NCBI GenBank assembly: GCA_947303055.1
Contig: CAMYXV010000010.1
Location: 1-35,093, forward strand
Origin: an uncultured Bacteroidales bacterium
GTDB lineage: Bacteria; Bacteroidota; Bacteroidia; Bacteroidales; F082
Direction of reading: 5' to 3'
Length of the DNA stretch: 35,093 bases
In this document: piece after piece, positions 9,673 to 16,973 of the stretch
How positions within the stretch are numbered: position 1 is the stretch's first letter
Layout: every line of letters begins with the position of its first letter
Notes under the pieces: model-generated
Told to the model about the DNA's origin: nothing
Seen by the model: the letters and a program-made list of their open reading frames with translations, nothing else
Database searches by the model: none
Program-made: the position numbers and the translations under genes

Positions 9673-9921
9673 ATGAAAAAAAGAATAATTGCAATCGCAA
9701 CCGTACTGATGATGGCCGCGGCCCCTGCCATGGCTCAGGTCTTTATCGATGACGAAGACGGCTACACTAGATTTGGAGAAAAAGATCTCTCCATGGATAT
9801 TCCCAACCCGCAATTCTACGACTCCGGTGAGGACTGGTTCTTACCTATTGGCGAAGGCGTGTTCGTCCTTGCCGGTCTGGCCGGTGCCTACCTCATCGGC
9901 AAACGGAAAAAGGAATCGTAA
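9673..9921 (+). CDS. Small secreted protein (82 aa): signal peptide, acidic mature region, C-terminal Gly-rich hydrophobic helix and basic tail
   Basis: MKKRIIAIATVLMMAAAPAMAQ signal; C-terminus LPIGEGVFVLAGLAGAYLIGKRKKES; starts 39 nt after the vWA gene stop with no terminator between. Confidence 0.75.
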   Translation: MKKRIIAIATVLMMAAAPAMAQVFIDDEDGYTRFGEKDLSMDIPNPQFYDSGEDWFLPIGEGVFVLAGLAGAYLIGKRKKES

Positions 9922-9944
9922 GATTAGATTTTCCAATAATAATA

Positions 9945-9964
9945 GTGCCCCTGAAACGGGGCAC
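9945..9964 (+). other. Hairpin without T tract downstream of the small protein gene
   Basis: GTGCCCC/GGGGCAC, 6-nt loop. Confidence 0.4.
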
Positions 9965-9990
9965 CATTGATTCATTTGTATTTATTTTCC

Positions 9991-10019
9991 GGGACGGCTG
10001 TGACAGTCGTCCCTTTTTT
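9991..10019 (+). terminator. Rho-independent terminator of the vWA/small-protein unit
   Basis: GGGACGgCTG tga CAGtCGTCCC followed by TTTTTT. Confidence 0.88.
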
Positions 10020-10037
10020 ATTCCCTACGGAATTTGC

Positions 10038-11255
10038 TTACCACTTCAGAATCTTCCTGAAATCGTATTCCTCGGGATTGGGTAGGTATGCCTTGGCGGC
10101 TTCGTAGTCAGCAGGGCTGATGTACTGCAGGCCATCGTTGAAAATCAACTCGGCCTTTGGACCGTTCAGGTTGACCAAACGCGGCTTGATCTTGCCGTTC
10201 TCGTCTTCCACGTCCTTCAGATACAACGGCATGATTTCGCCCTTCGGGTTGGTGGTGACCATGGCACCGCTCACGCCCTTGTCGAAGAGTTTCTTCACGC
10301 CATAACCTAACAGCGAGCAATAGGTCAAGTCGTAGCCATTCGGCTCAACACAACGGATGCCGTAGCCGATTTCAACGGGACGACTCTTCACGTTGATGCC
10401 CAAAGCCTTCAGACGCTGTTGCAGCAATAGGTTGAAGATATGGGCCTTACTGACGTTGCCCAGCTCTGGATGGCCGTGCTCGTCGTAGGTGAAGGCCACA
10501 CCCGACTTCTCAATCTCCTCATCGCTCATGAAATGGAACACACCCTCGCTGATGATAACCACACCATAGTTGACACCCAACAGTTTACGCTTCACGATGG
10601 AACTGACCACCAACTTGATGATGGCATCGAAGGTGACCTCTGCTTTGTTGAACATTTCGGGGATGACCACCATCGGGCAGTGGCAGGCTGAGGTCATACC
10701 GAAAGCCAAGTGACCAGCCTCACGACCCATAGCGGAGACCACAAACCAGTTACCACTGGTGCGGGCATCTTCGTAAATGGTTTGCACCAGATGCACAGCG
10801 GCATCCTTAGCGGAATAATAGCCAAAGGTCGGGCTGCCCTCAGGCAACGGCAGGTCATTGTCAATGGTCTTGGGCACATGGATGTTTTGGATAGGGAAGC
10901 CACTGCTGGCCAAGAACTTCGAAATACGGTTAGCCGTTGAAGCGGTGTCGTCGCCGCCAATGGTGACCAACAGCTTGATGTTGTTCTTCACAAAGAACTC
11001 AGTATTGAATTCCTCGTTCTTCGGTTTGTAACGGCTCATCTTCAAGGCCGAGCCACCTTGTTTCAAAATGGCATCGGCATAGAGGAAGTCCATTTCGACC
11101 ACATCAGGATTGGGTTGGAAAAGGTTCTTGTAGCCGTCGTTGAGGCCGAGGACGCGATAACCGTCCTTGAGGAAGGTTTTAGCCACAGTGCTAATCACCG
11201 TGTTGATTCCGGGTGCCGGACCGCCGCCGGCAAGGATTACGATGGATTCTTTCAT
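10038..11255 (-). CDS. 6-phosphofructokinase family, probably PPi-dependent type
   Basis: ILAGGGPAPGINTVI, GGDDTAST, PKTIDNDL and MGREAGHLA motifs; the Asp in GGDD and Lys in PKTIDND are the residues associated with PPi-dependent PFKs. Confidence 0.88.
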   Translation of the reverse strand: MKESIVILAGGGPAPGINTVISTVAKTFLKDGYRVLGLNDGYKNLFQPNPDVVEMDFLYADAILKQGGSALKMSRYKPKNEEFNTEFFVKNNIKLLVTIGGDDTASTANRISKFLASSGFPIQNIHVPKTIDNDLPLPEGSPTFGYYSAKDAAVHLVQTIYEDARTSGNWFVVSAMGREAGHLAFGMTSACHCPMVVIPEMFNKAEVTFDAIIKLVVSSIVKRKLLGVNYGVVIISEGVFHFMSDEEIEKSGVAFTYDEHGHPELGNVSKAHIFNLLLQQRLKALGINVKSRPVEIGYGIRCVEPNGYDLTYCSLLGYGVKKLFDKGVSGAMVTTNPKGEIMPLYLKDVEDENGKIKPRLVNLNGPKAELIFNDGLQYISPADYEAAKAYLPNPEEYDFRKILKW

Positions 11256-11265
11256 ATATTTCGAA

Positions 11266-11297
11266 TTTAAAGATTTAAAGATTTCAAATTTAAAGAT
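11266..11297. repeat. Three short TTTAAAGAT repeats upstream of the PFK gene
   Basis: Copies at 11266-11274, 11274-11282 and 11289-11297. Confidence 0.4.
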
Positions 11298-11314
11298 ATT
11301 TCCAGTTCGGGTCT

Positions 11315-11423
11315 TCGAATCCCCCGCCCTTCGGGCACCCCCTTAAAAGGGGGACGCCTACCAGACGCTTGTTTTTGCGTCGCTTTGCGCGTCCCCCTTT
11401 TAAGGGGGGCAGGGGGGATTCGA
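11315..11423. repeat. 109-bp intergenic inverted repeat (family B, copy 1)
   Basis: TCGAATCCCCC...CCCCCTTAAAAGGGGGACGC ... GCGTCCCCCTTTTAAGGGGGGCAGGGGGGATTCGA, with GCGTCGCTTTGCGC core at 11377-11390. Confidence 0.85.
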
Positions 11424-11441
11424 GAACTCGCTTTGCGTCAA

Positions 11442-14414
11442 CTACTCTATCACCAACTCATCACAGAAGATCCAAGCCTTCTGTCCGGCACCAACATGTC
11501 CCTCGGGGCAGGTGCCGATGGTCTTGGCCACCATCTTCACATAGCGGGCATTCGTGCGCGGACGCACGGCCATTTCTTGTATAATCGCACCATCCGCGTC
11601 AATCGGCACATCGTTCTTCACCTTACCCACGCTGCGGAAGTTCTTGCCATCGTCGCTGACGAAATACTCCACCTCAGTAGGCATCCAGATCCAAGAGTAG
11701 ACCTCCTGCAAGAAGCTGCCTGCCAAGCGGTTGATTCGCTTGGGTTGACCCAAGTCGACGGTGGCGATAAGGTCGACACCATAATAGCCTTGCCATGAGC
11801 CTGTGCGGAAGTTCTCGCCACCACGCAGGTGGTCAATCAAGGCCTTGAGGCCGCCAGCGGAATATTGCTCGTTGTACATATTCACGAGTTTAACGCTGCG
11901 GTTGGCATCAATCAAGTAATACTGTGCGTCTATGGGCTGGCTCCAACGGCCATCCTGCAAAGCAGCGGCACGAATTGTGGCATTCTCCTTCAGGCAAAGC
12001 GGCTGCTCAAATAGCTGACCGCTCTCTCTCGGGTCGCTGCCGTCCATGGTATAGTAAATCTTCACGCCTTCCACAGGATGACTCATGCTAACCATAAGGC
12101 TGTCGAAGAAAGTGTCGGAATCCGTGTTGATGGTCGGGACAATAACGATGTTATCGCCATTTGTGCGCACCACAGGACAATTCTCAGGTTGCGTTGCCCA
12201 TGTGGAGTTAGATTGGTTGGTCATGGTGAACTCCAATGTGCCGCCATTAAACACCTCCTCAAAGGTGATGTAGCTACGCTCCAAAGGCTTACCGTTCAGT
12301 TTCACCGACTCCACGTAGCAGTTCTTGTCGGTCAGATTCTTGGCGACAACCTCAAACTGCTTGCCGTTTTCGAAGGTCAGCCTCATGTTTTGGAAACGCG
12401 GCAGACCCAAGACATAATAACCCGAAGCAGGTGTTGCAGGATAAAAGCCCATAGCAGAGAGCACACCCCAAGCCGACATCTGACCGCAATCCTCGTTTCC
12501 GGCATAGCCGTCGCGACGGTCAGTGTAGAAGTCATCCATCACCTTTTTCACATAGTATTGCGTCTTGGCGGGCTTGCCAACGAAGTTGTACATATACACG
12601 GTGTTGTGGCTCGGCTCATTGCCGTGGGCATACTGCCCGATGAGGCCCGTGATGTCGGGCTGCTCACGACCCGTCAAGTTAGAGGGGGCGTTAAACAGCG
12701 CATCAAGTTTGATTTCATAGTCATCCCAGCCGCCCATGAGATCGATGTGACCATTCACATCCTGGGGCACGAAGAAACCATATTGATACGAATTGGCTTC
12801 CGTCAGTGTGAAATTAACCTGTGCGGGGTCGAAAGGACGCATCCAGCCACCATTGCGGCGACCTTGGAAGAACTGGTTCTCAGGGTTGAAGATGTTCTTG
12901 TAGCTTTGTGCACGGGCATAGAACTCCTTGGCGATATCAGTTTTACCCATGGCCTCGGCCATGCGAGCTACACACCAGTCGTCGTAGGCATATTCCAAAG
13001 TCTTGGAAGTGGCCTCTCCTTCGACTTCGATCGGGATGTAGCCGTATTTCATGTAGGCACCCATGCCGCGGAAATCGGCCTTCGAACTTGCCACCATGGC
13101 TTCCAAGGCTTTCTCCGTGTCGAAATCGCGGATACCAGCGAAGTAAGCATCGGCGATAACGGGGATGGCGTGGTTACCAATCATGCAGTAGGTCTCGTTG
13201 GCTGCCAGTTCCCAGATGGGCAACATGTGATGCGGATTGGTTTCGTATTTATTAATAAAGGTGTTGATGAAATCCAAAGTGCGCTCGCGCTGCATCAAGC
13301 TGAAGAGCGGGTGCAGGCTGCGGAAGGTATCCCACAGTGAGAAGACCGTATAGACGGGACGTTCCGACTTGTAGACCTGCAGGTCGTGGGCACGATAGCG
13401 GCCATCGGCATCACTATAAAGGTTGGGCGCGACCATGGTATGATACAAAGCCGTATAGAATACCGTCTTGTTCGATTCATTGGGGTCGCTCACCTCATAC
13501 CGTTTCAGTTCCTTGTTCCATTTGTCGTAGGCTTTTTGTTTCAAAGCATCAAAGTCAAAGTCATTTTCAGCAAGTTCGGCTTTCAGGTTGTTCTTCGCGC
13601 CTTCCACATCAACCGCCGAAATGGCGATGCGCATGACGACAGGCTGGCCGTCCTCCATGTCAAAGTCGAAATATGCCTTCACACGGTCGCCTTGCGCCCT
13701 GGGTTCTTCCCCTAAACGAACACCGTTTTCAAACATGCTGCAACTCATCATCGGCTTCGAGAACTCAGCATAGAAATAGAGATACTGCTCGTTAGCCCAG
13801 TCGCGGGTGCGACGGAAACCACTGATGGCGTTCTCGTTCTCTACTTGCAGCCACGACTCATACACGAATTCGTCGTTCACGCCCTCCACCATATCAAGGA
13901 ACAGATGGGCTTCGACACCTTGCGGGAAGGTGCAGCGCATCATGCCGACGCGGTCGCCTGTGGTCAGTTCCACCTTAGTATTATAGTCGTCCAAAAGCAC
14001 GGCATAATAGCCCGCTTGAGCGTCTTCATTCTCGTGTTGGAAAGCTGAGCGGTAACCCGAGGCGGTGTTTTCCTCTTCGCCTTTGTCAAGTTTCACCTCA
14101 CCCACGATGGGCATGAAGCGGAAATCGCCGTAGTCGGAACAGCCCGTGCCGCTGAGGTGGGTGGTGCTGAAGCCGAGGATGGTGTTGTCGGAGGTGTGGT
14201 AGCCCGAGCAGCCGTCCCAGTCGTTCATGCGGGTGTCGGGGCTGAACTGCACCATGCCGAAGGGCACCGTGGCCCCTGGGAAGGTGTGGCCGTGGCCACC
14301 CGTGCCGATAAACGGGTCGACATAGTTGGCGGGGTCAGTAACATAATTAACTTCAGGTTGCTTGTTGCAGGCTGCAAGCGCCAAAAAGAGCAAAGGAAGA
14401 ATCAGTTTTTTCAT
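11442..14414 (-). CDS. GH92 family glycosidase (alpha-mannosidase-like) lipoprotein with C-terminal F5/8-type-C-like region
   Basis: Lipobox MKKLILPLLFLALAACNK (start 14414 preferred over 14456); GTGGHGHTFPGATVPFGMVQFSPDT, GYAGNEDCGQMSAWGVLSAMGFYP, GNEPSHNTVYMYNF. Confidence 0.92.
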   Translation of the reverse strand: MKKLILPLLFLALAACNKQPEVNYVTDPANYVDPFIGTGGHGHTFPGATVPFGMVQFSPDTRMNDWDGCSGYHTSDNTILGFSTTHLSGTGCSDYGDFRFMPIVGEVKLDKGEEENTASGYRSAFQHENEDAQAGYYAVLLDDYNTKVELTTGDRVGMMRCTFPQGVEAHLFLDMVEGVNDEFVYESWLQVENENAISGFRRTRDWANEQYLYFYAEFSKPMMSCSMFENGVRLGEEPRAQGDRVKAYFDFDMEDGQPVVMRIAISAVDVEGAKNNLKAELAENDFDFDALKQKAYDKWNKELKRYEVSDPNESNKTVFYTALYHTMVAPNLYSDADGRYRAHDLQVYKSERPVYTVFSLWDTFRSLHPLFSLMQRERTLDFINTFINKYETNPHHMLPIWELAANETYCMIGNHAIPVIADAYFAGIRDFDTEKALEAMVASSKADFRGMGAYMKYGYIPIEVEGEATSKTLEYAYDDWCVARMAEAMGKTDIAKEFYARAQSYKNIFNPENQFFQGRRNGGWMRPFDPAQVNFTLTEANSYQYGFFVPQDVNGHIDLMGGWDDYEIKLDALFNAPSNLTGREQPDITGLIGQYAHGNEPSHNTVYMYNFVGKPAKTQYYVKKVMDDFYTDRRDGYAGNEDCGQMSAWGVLSAMGFYPATPASGYYVLGLPRFQNMRLTFENGKQFEVVAKNLTDKNCYVESVKLNGKPLERSYITFEEVFNGGTLEFTMTNQSNSTWATQPENCPVVRTNGDNIVIVPTINTDSDTFFDSLMVSMSHPVEGVKIYYTMDGSDPRESGQLFEQPLCLKENATIRAAALQDGRWSQPIDAQYYLIDANRSVKLVNMYNEQYSAGGLKALIDHLRGGENFRTGSWQGYYGVDLIATVDLGQPKRINRLAGSFLQEVYSWIWMPTEVEYFVSDDGKNFRSVGKVKNDVPIDADGAIIQEMAVRPRTNARYVKMVAKTIGTCPEGHVGAGQKAWIFCDELVIE

Positions 14415-14484
14415 AGGACATAGTTTTTGAGGGTGTAAAGATATAGCTTTTATCAATTCAAATAGACAAAAAAAGCAATATTTT

Positions 14485-14614
14485 GAGATTCCCTAGAGGA
14501 ATGGAGTAATTTCCAACCGTCTCCAGCGGCGGCTTGTGACGTTTCCGACTCGTAAGCGTTATTTGCCGCCGCGGGGTACAAAACAATCAGTTCTCCATTC
14601 CCGAAGGGAATCTC
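14485..14614. repeat. ~130-bp nested hairpin repeat (family A, copy 1)
   Basis: GAGATTCCCTAGAGGAATGGAG ... GCGGCGGC ... GCCGCCGC ... CTCCATTCCCGAAGGGAATCTC; two further copies at 18968 and 29539. Confidence 0.88.
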
Positions 14615-14674
14615 AACCTTTTTCTCGGCACAAATTTTGTCCCAATCTCCAAATTATATAAAAAATTGCCACTT

Positions 14675-14707
14675 TTTGGCCTGTATTATTTAAAATGCTT
14701 ATATTTG
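14675..14707 (+). promoter_or_regulatory. Bacteroidota-type promoter (TTTG-N21-TATATTTG)
   Basis: TTTG 14675-14678, TATATTTG 14700-14707, 54 nt upstream of ATG 14761. Confidence 0.8.
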
Positions 14708-14760
14708 CAGCCCAAATAGCGAACATTAATTCATTATCATTAACTTTAAAACAAAACACC

Positions 14761-16815
14761 ATGAAGAAAGTTTTATTCATGACACTCGCAATGGCCGTCG
14801 CCATGACTGGCTTTGCACAGAGAGCTGTCGTCGATAACGCTGCCAAAAACGCCAGTGTGACGACACAAAAACGCAGCGAACTCCGCCAGATTGACGGTTC
14901 TGCTACCCAAGGCATCCAATTCAGCATGCCTCAAAACATGGTCAATGCCAACAGAAGCCTCGACGACTTCGACGAGTATGAGGCCATGGTTACCAACTAC
15001 GACCTGCAGACGAACAGCGCCCTCGGCAACCGTATTGCCACATGGCCCAATGGCTGCGCCTCCTTCGTGGCCACTTGGGACCACTCTGGCAACACCAGCT
15101 TCCCGGATCGTGGTACTGGCTACAACCACTACTGCCCTGAGACCGGCATGGGTGAAGCACCCGAAGAGCGTCAAGAACCTGTGAAGTCAGGCTGGCCGAG
15201 CATCGCCGCCTGCGGTGAAGGTGAACTCCTCGCCTCACATGCCACTGGCGTCAACCTGTACTATCGTCCCATGAGAGGTGAAGGCGACTGGGAACTCGTC
15301 TACAACTGGGGTGCTGACTACGGCAGCCCCACCTGGCCAAGAGTGGTCTGCAGCGGACCCAACGACATGTATGCCCACCTTGTGATGTGCAAGCAAATCA
15401 GCATGCCCGATGGTTCCTTGGACAACCACGTTTACTATGTCCGTCTGACCCGTCAAGACAGAGGTTGGGATGTCTCTGAACTGATTGACTTCCCCGGCAT
15501 TGACAACGATGCTGAAGGCGATTACCGCAACCAACTGAGCGCTGACGACTACGTGATGGCCGCCAATGGCGACAACGTGGCTGTGATGTTCGGTGCTTAC
15601 ACCACTGAAGTGTTCTACATGATCTCGCACGACAACGGTGAGACCTGGGAGCGCCAAATCATTGCCCCTTATGCCATCGCTGGTGAAGACGGCGAACCCG
15701 TCCACGCTATCAACTTCGACGACTATCCGGAAGGCATGACCGACTCCATCGTCACCTCCGACAATTCGCACAGCATTACTATTGACGACAATGGCACAGT
15801 CCATGCCACATTCGCCCTTCTTCGTTGGAGAGTTTCCGATGCCGACCACTACACCTCATGGCCTGGCTATAGTTTTGGCATTGTTTACTGGAACTCTGAC
15901 TACGTGAACGAACAAGGTGGCCACGAAATCCTGCCTTATGGCCGCTGGAGCCAAGACTCACAATTCCCCGCCTACTATGCTGAAAGAGGCTTTGCCTACA
16001 CCCTAATCAACGAACGTATCGATGCTATGGCAGAAGTTGACGGCCGTCAACACCTCAATTACTTTGGTGTGGTGGACGAGGACATGGACGGAACCCTTAA
16101 CATCGACTGGAGTACAAACATCAACAACAGTGATTGGAGCTACCGCAGCATCGGCACTTCGACCATGCCCAGCATCTCTGTCGACAACCTCGGTGATGTG
16201 GCCATCATCTTCAGCACCTTGTCAGAAAGCAGAGTGAACTCCACCACCAGCTGTAACTTCAGAAGCGCTTATGTCACCCTCAAGGACGTTGACGGCACTT
16301 GGTATACTGACGAATATGGCATCAACCTGGCCGAAGACTTCATGCACGAATTGGATGAGCAATATCCTTGCGTGGCTGCCAATCACGGCTACAATGGCCA
16401 ATTCTGGGTCATGTACTCAGCTGACGAGAACCAAGGCCTCTACCTCGACATCAGCGACTCCCACCCGAACAGCAACATGGGTGTTCTCACCGAGAATTAC
16501 CAGTATGCTTGCTTGATCAGACCCGAAGGCTTGGGCATCAATGAGAACGAAGCCATCAACCCTGTGACCACCGCCCGCGTGTATCCCAACCCCGCCACCG
16601 ACATGCTGAACATCGAAGTGAACGCCTCACAGGCTTCCGAGATGAGCATCAACGTGTATAACATCATGGGCCAGAATGTGATGAGCCAGAATGTGAACAT
16701 CACTACGGGTATGAACCTCAGACCCATCAACGTCAGCGAGCTCAACAGCGGCATCTACTTCGTGACCGTTAAGGCCAATGGCTTTGAGAACACCATGAAG
16801 TTCATCGTGAAGTAA
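14761..16815 (+). CDS. Secreted BNR/sialidase-like repeat protein with T9SS type A sorting domain
   Basis: Signal peptide MKKVLFMTLAMAVAMTGFAQ (listed start 14695 lies in the promoter box); SHDNGETWERQIIAP (Asp-box-like); C-terminal ARVYPNPATDMLNIEV...NSGIYFVTVKANGFENTMKFIVK. Confidence 0.82.
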   Translation: MKKVLFMTLAMAVAMTGFAQRAVVDNAAKNASVTTQKRSELRQIDGSATQGIQFSMPQNMVNANRSLDDFDEYEAMVTNYDLQTNSALGNRIATWPNGCASFVATWDHSGNTSFPDRGTGYNHYCPETGMGEAPEERQEPVKSGWPSIAACGEGELLASHATGVNLYYRPMRGEGDWELVYNWGADYGSPTWPRVVCSGPNDMYAHLVMCKQISMPDGSLDNHVYYVRLTRQDRGWDVSELIDFPGIDNDAEGDYRNQLSADDYVMAANGDNVAVMFGAYTTEVFYMISHDNGETWERQIIAPYAIAGEDGEPVHAINFDDYPEGMTDSIVTSDNSHSITIDDNGTVHATFALLRWRVSDADHYTSWPGYSFGIVYWNSDYVNEQGGHEILPYGRWSQDSQFPAYYAERGFAYTLINERIDAMAEVDGRQHLNYFGVVDEDMDGTLNIDWSTNINNSDWSYRSIGTSTMPSISVDNLGDVAIIFSTLSESRVNSTTSCNFRSAYVTLKDVDGTWYTDEYGINLAEDFMHELDEQYPCVAANHGYNGQFWVMYSADENQGLYLDISDSHPNSNMGVLTENYQYACLIRPEGLGINENEAINPVTTARVYPNPATDMLNIEVNASQASEMSINVYNIMGQNVMSQNVNITTGMNLRPINVSELNSGIYFVTVKANGFENTMKFIVK

Positions 16816-16837
16816 GCATTGGATTACATCATATGAC

Positions 16838-16869
16838 AAAAAAAAGGAGGCGATTGCCTCCTTTTTTTT
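16838..16869 (+). terminator. Rho-independent terminator
   Basis: AAAAAAAAGGAGGC GATT GCCTCCTTTTTTTT. Confidence 0.92.
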
Positions 16870-16901
16870 GTCAAAACCACTTGCGTATAAAGAAAAATCA
16901 C

Positions 16902-16909
16902 TATCTTTG
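16902..16909 (+). promoter_or_regulatory. -7 box TATCTTTG
   Basis: TAnnTTTG match 64 nt upstream of ATG 16974; possible TTG at 16881-16883. Confidence 0.65.
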
Positions 16910-16973
16910 CATCCAAATACTTAAAAAGAGAACACAACCTTTCAACCTAAATTATTAATCAAATTCATTCAAA

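Noticed and set aside
11266-11297. TTTAAAGAT triple repeat as a specific operator for the PFK gene
   Set aside because: Short, AT-rich, overlapping copies; slippage-type low complexity is an adequate explanation.
12078-13340. 420-aa plus-strand ORF antisense to GH92
   Set aside because: Antisense shadow of a convincing GH92 gene; no recognisable domain.
14695-14760. N-terminal extensions of ORFs starting at 1924, 14695 and 26703
   Set aside because: The alternative starts lie within TAnnTTTGC promoter boxes; normal signal peptides or N-termini begin at 1963, 14761 and 26724.
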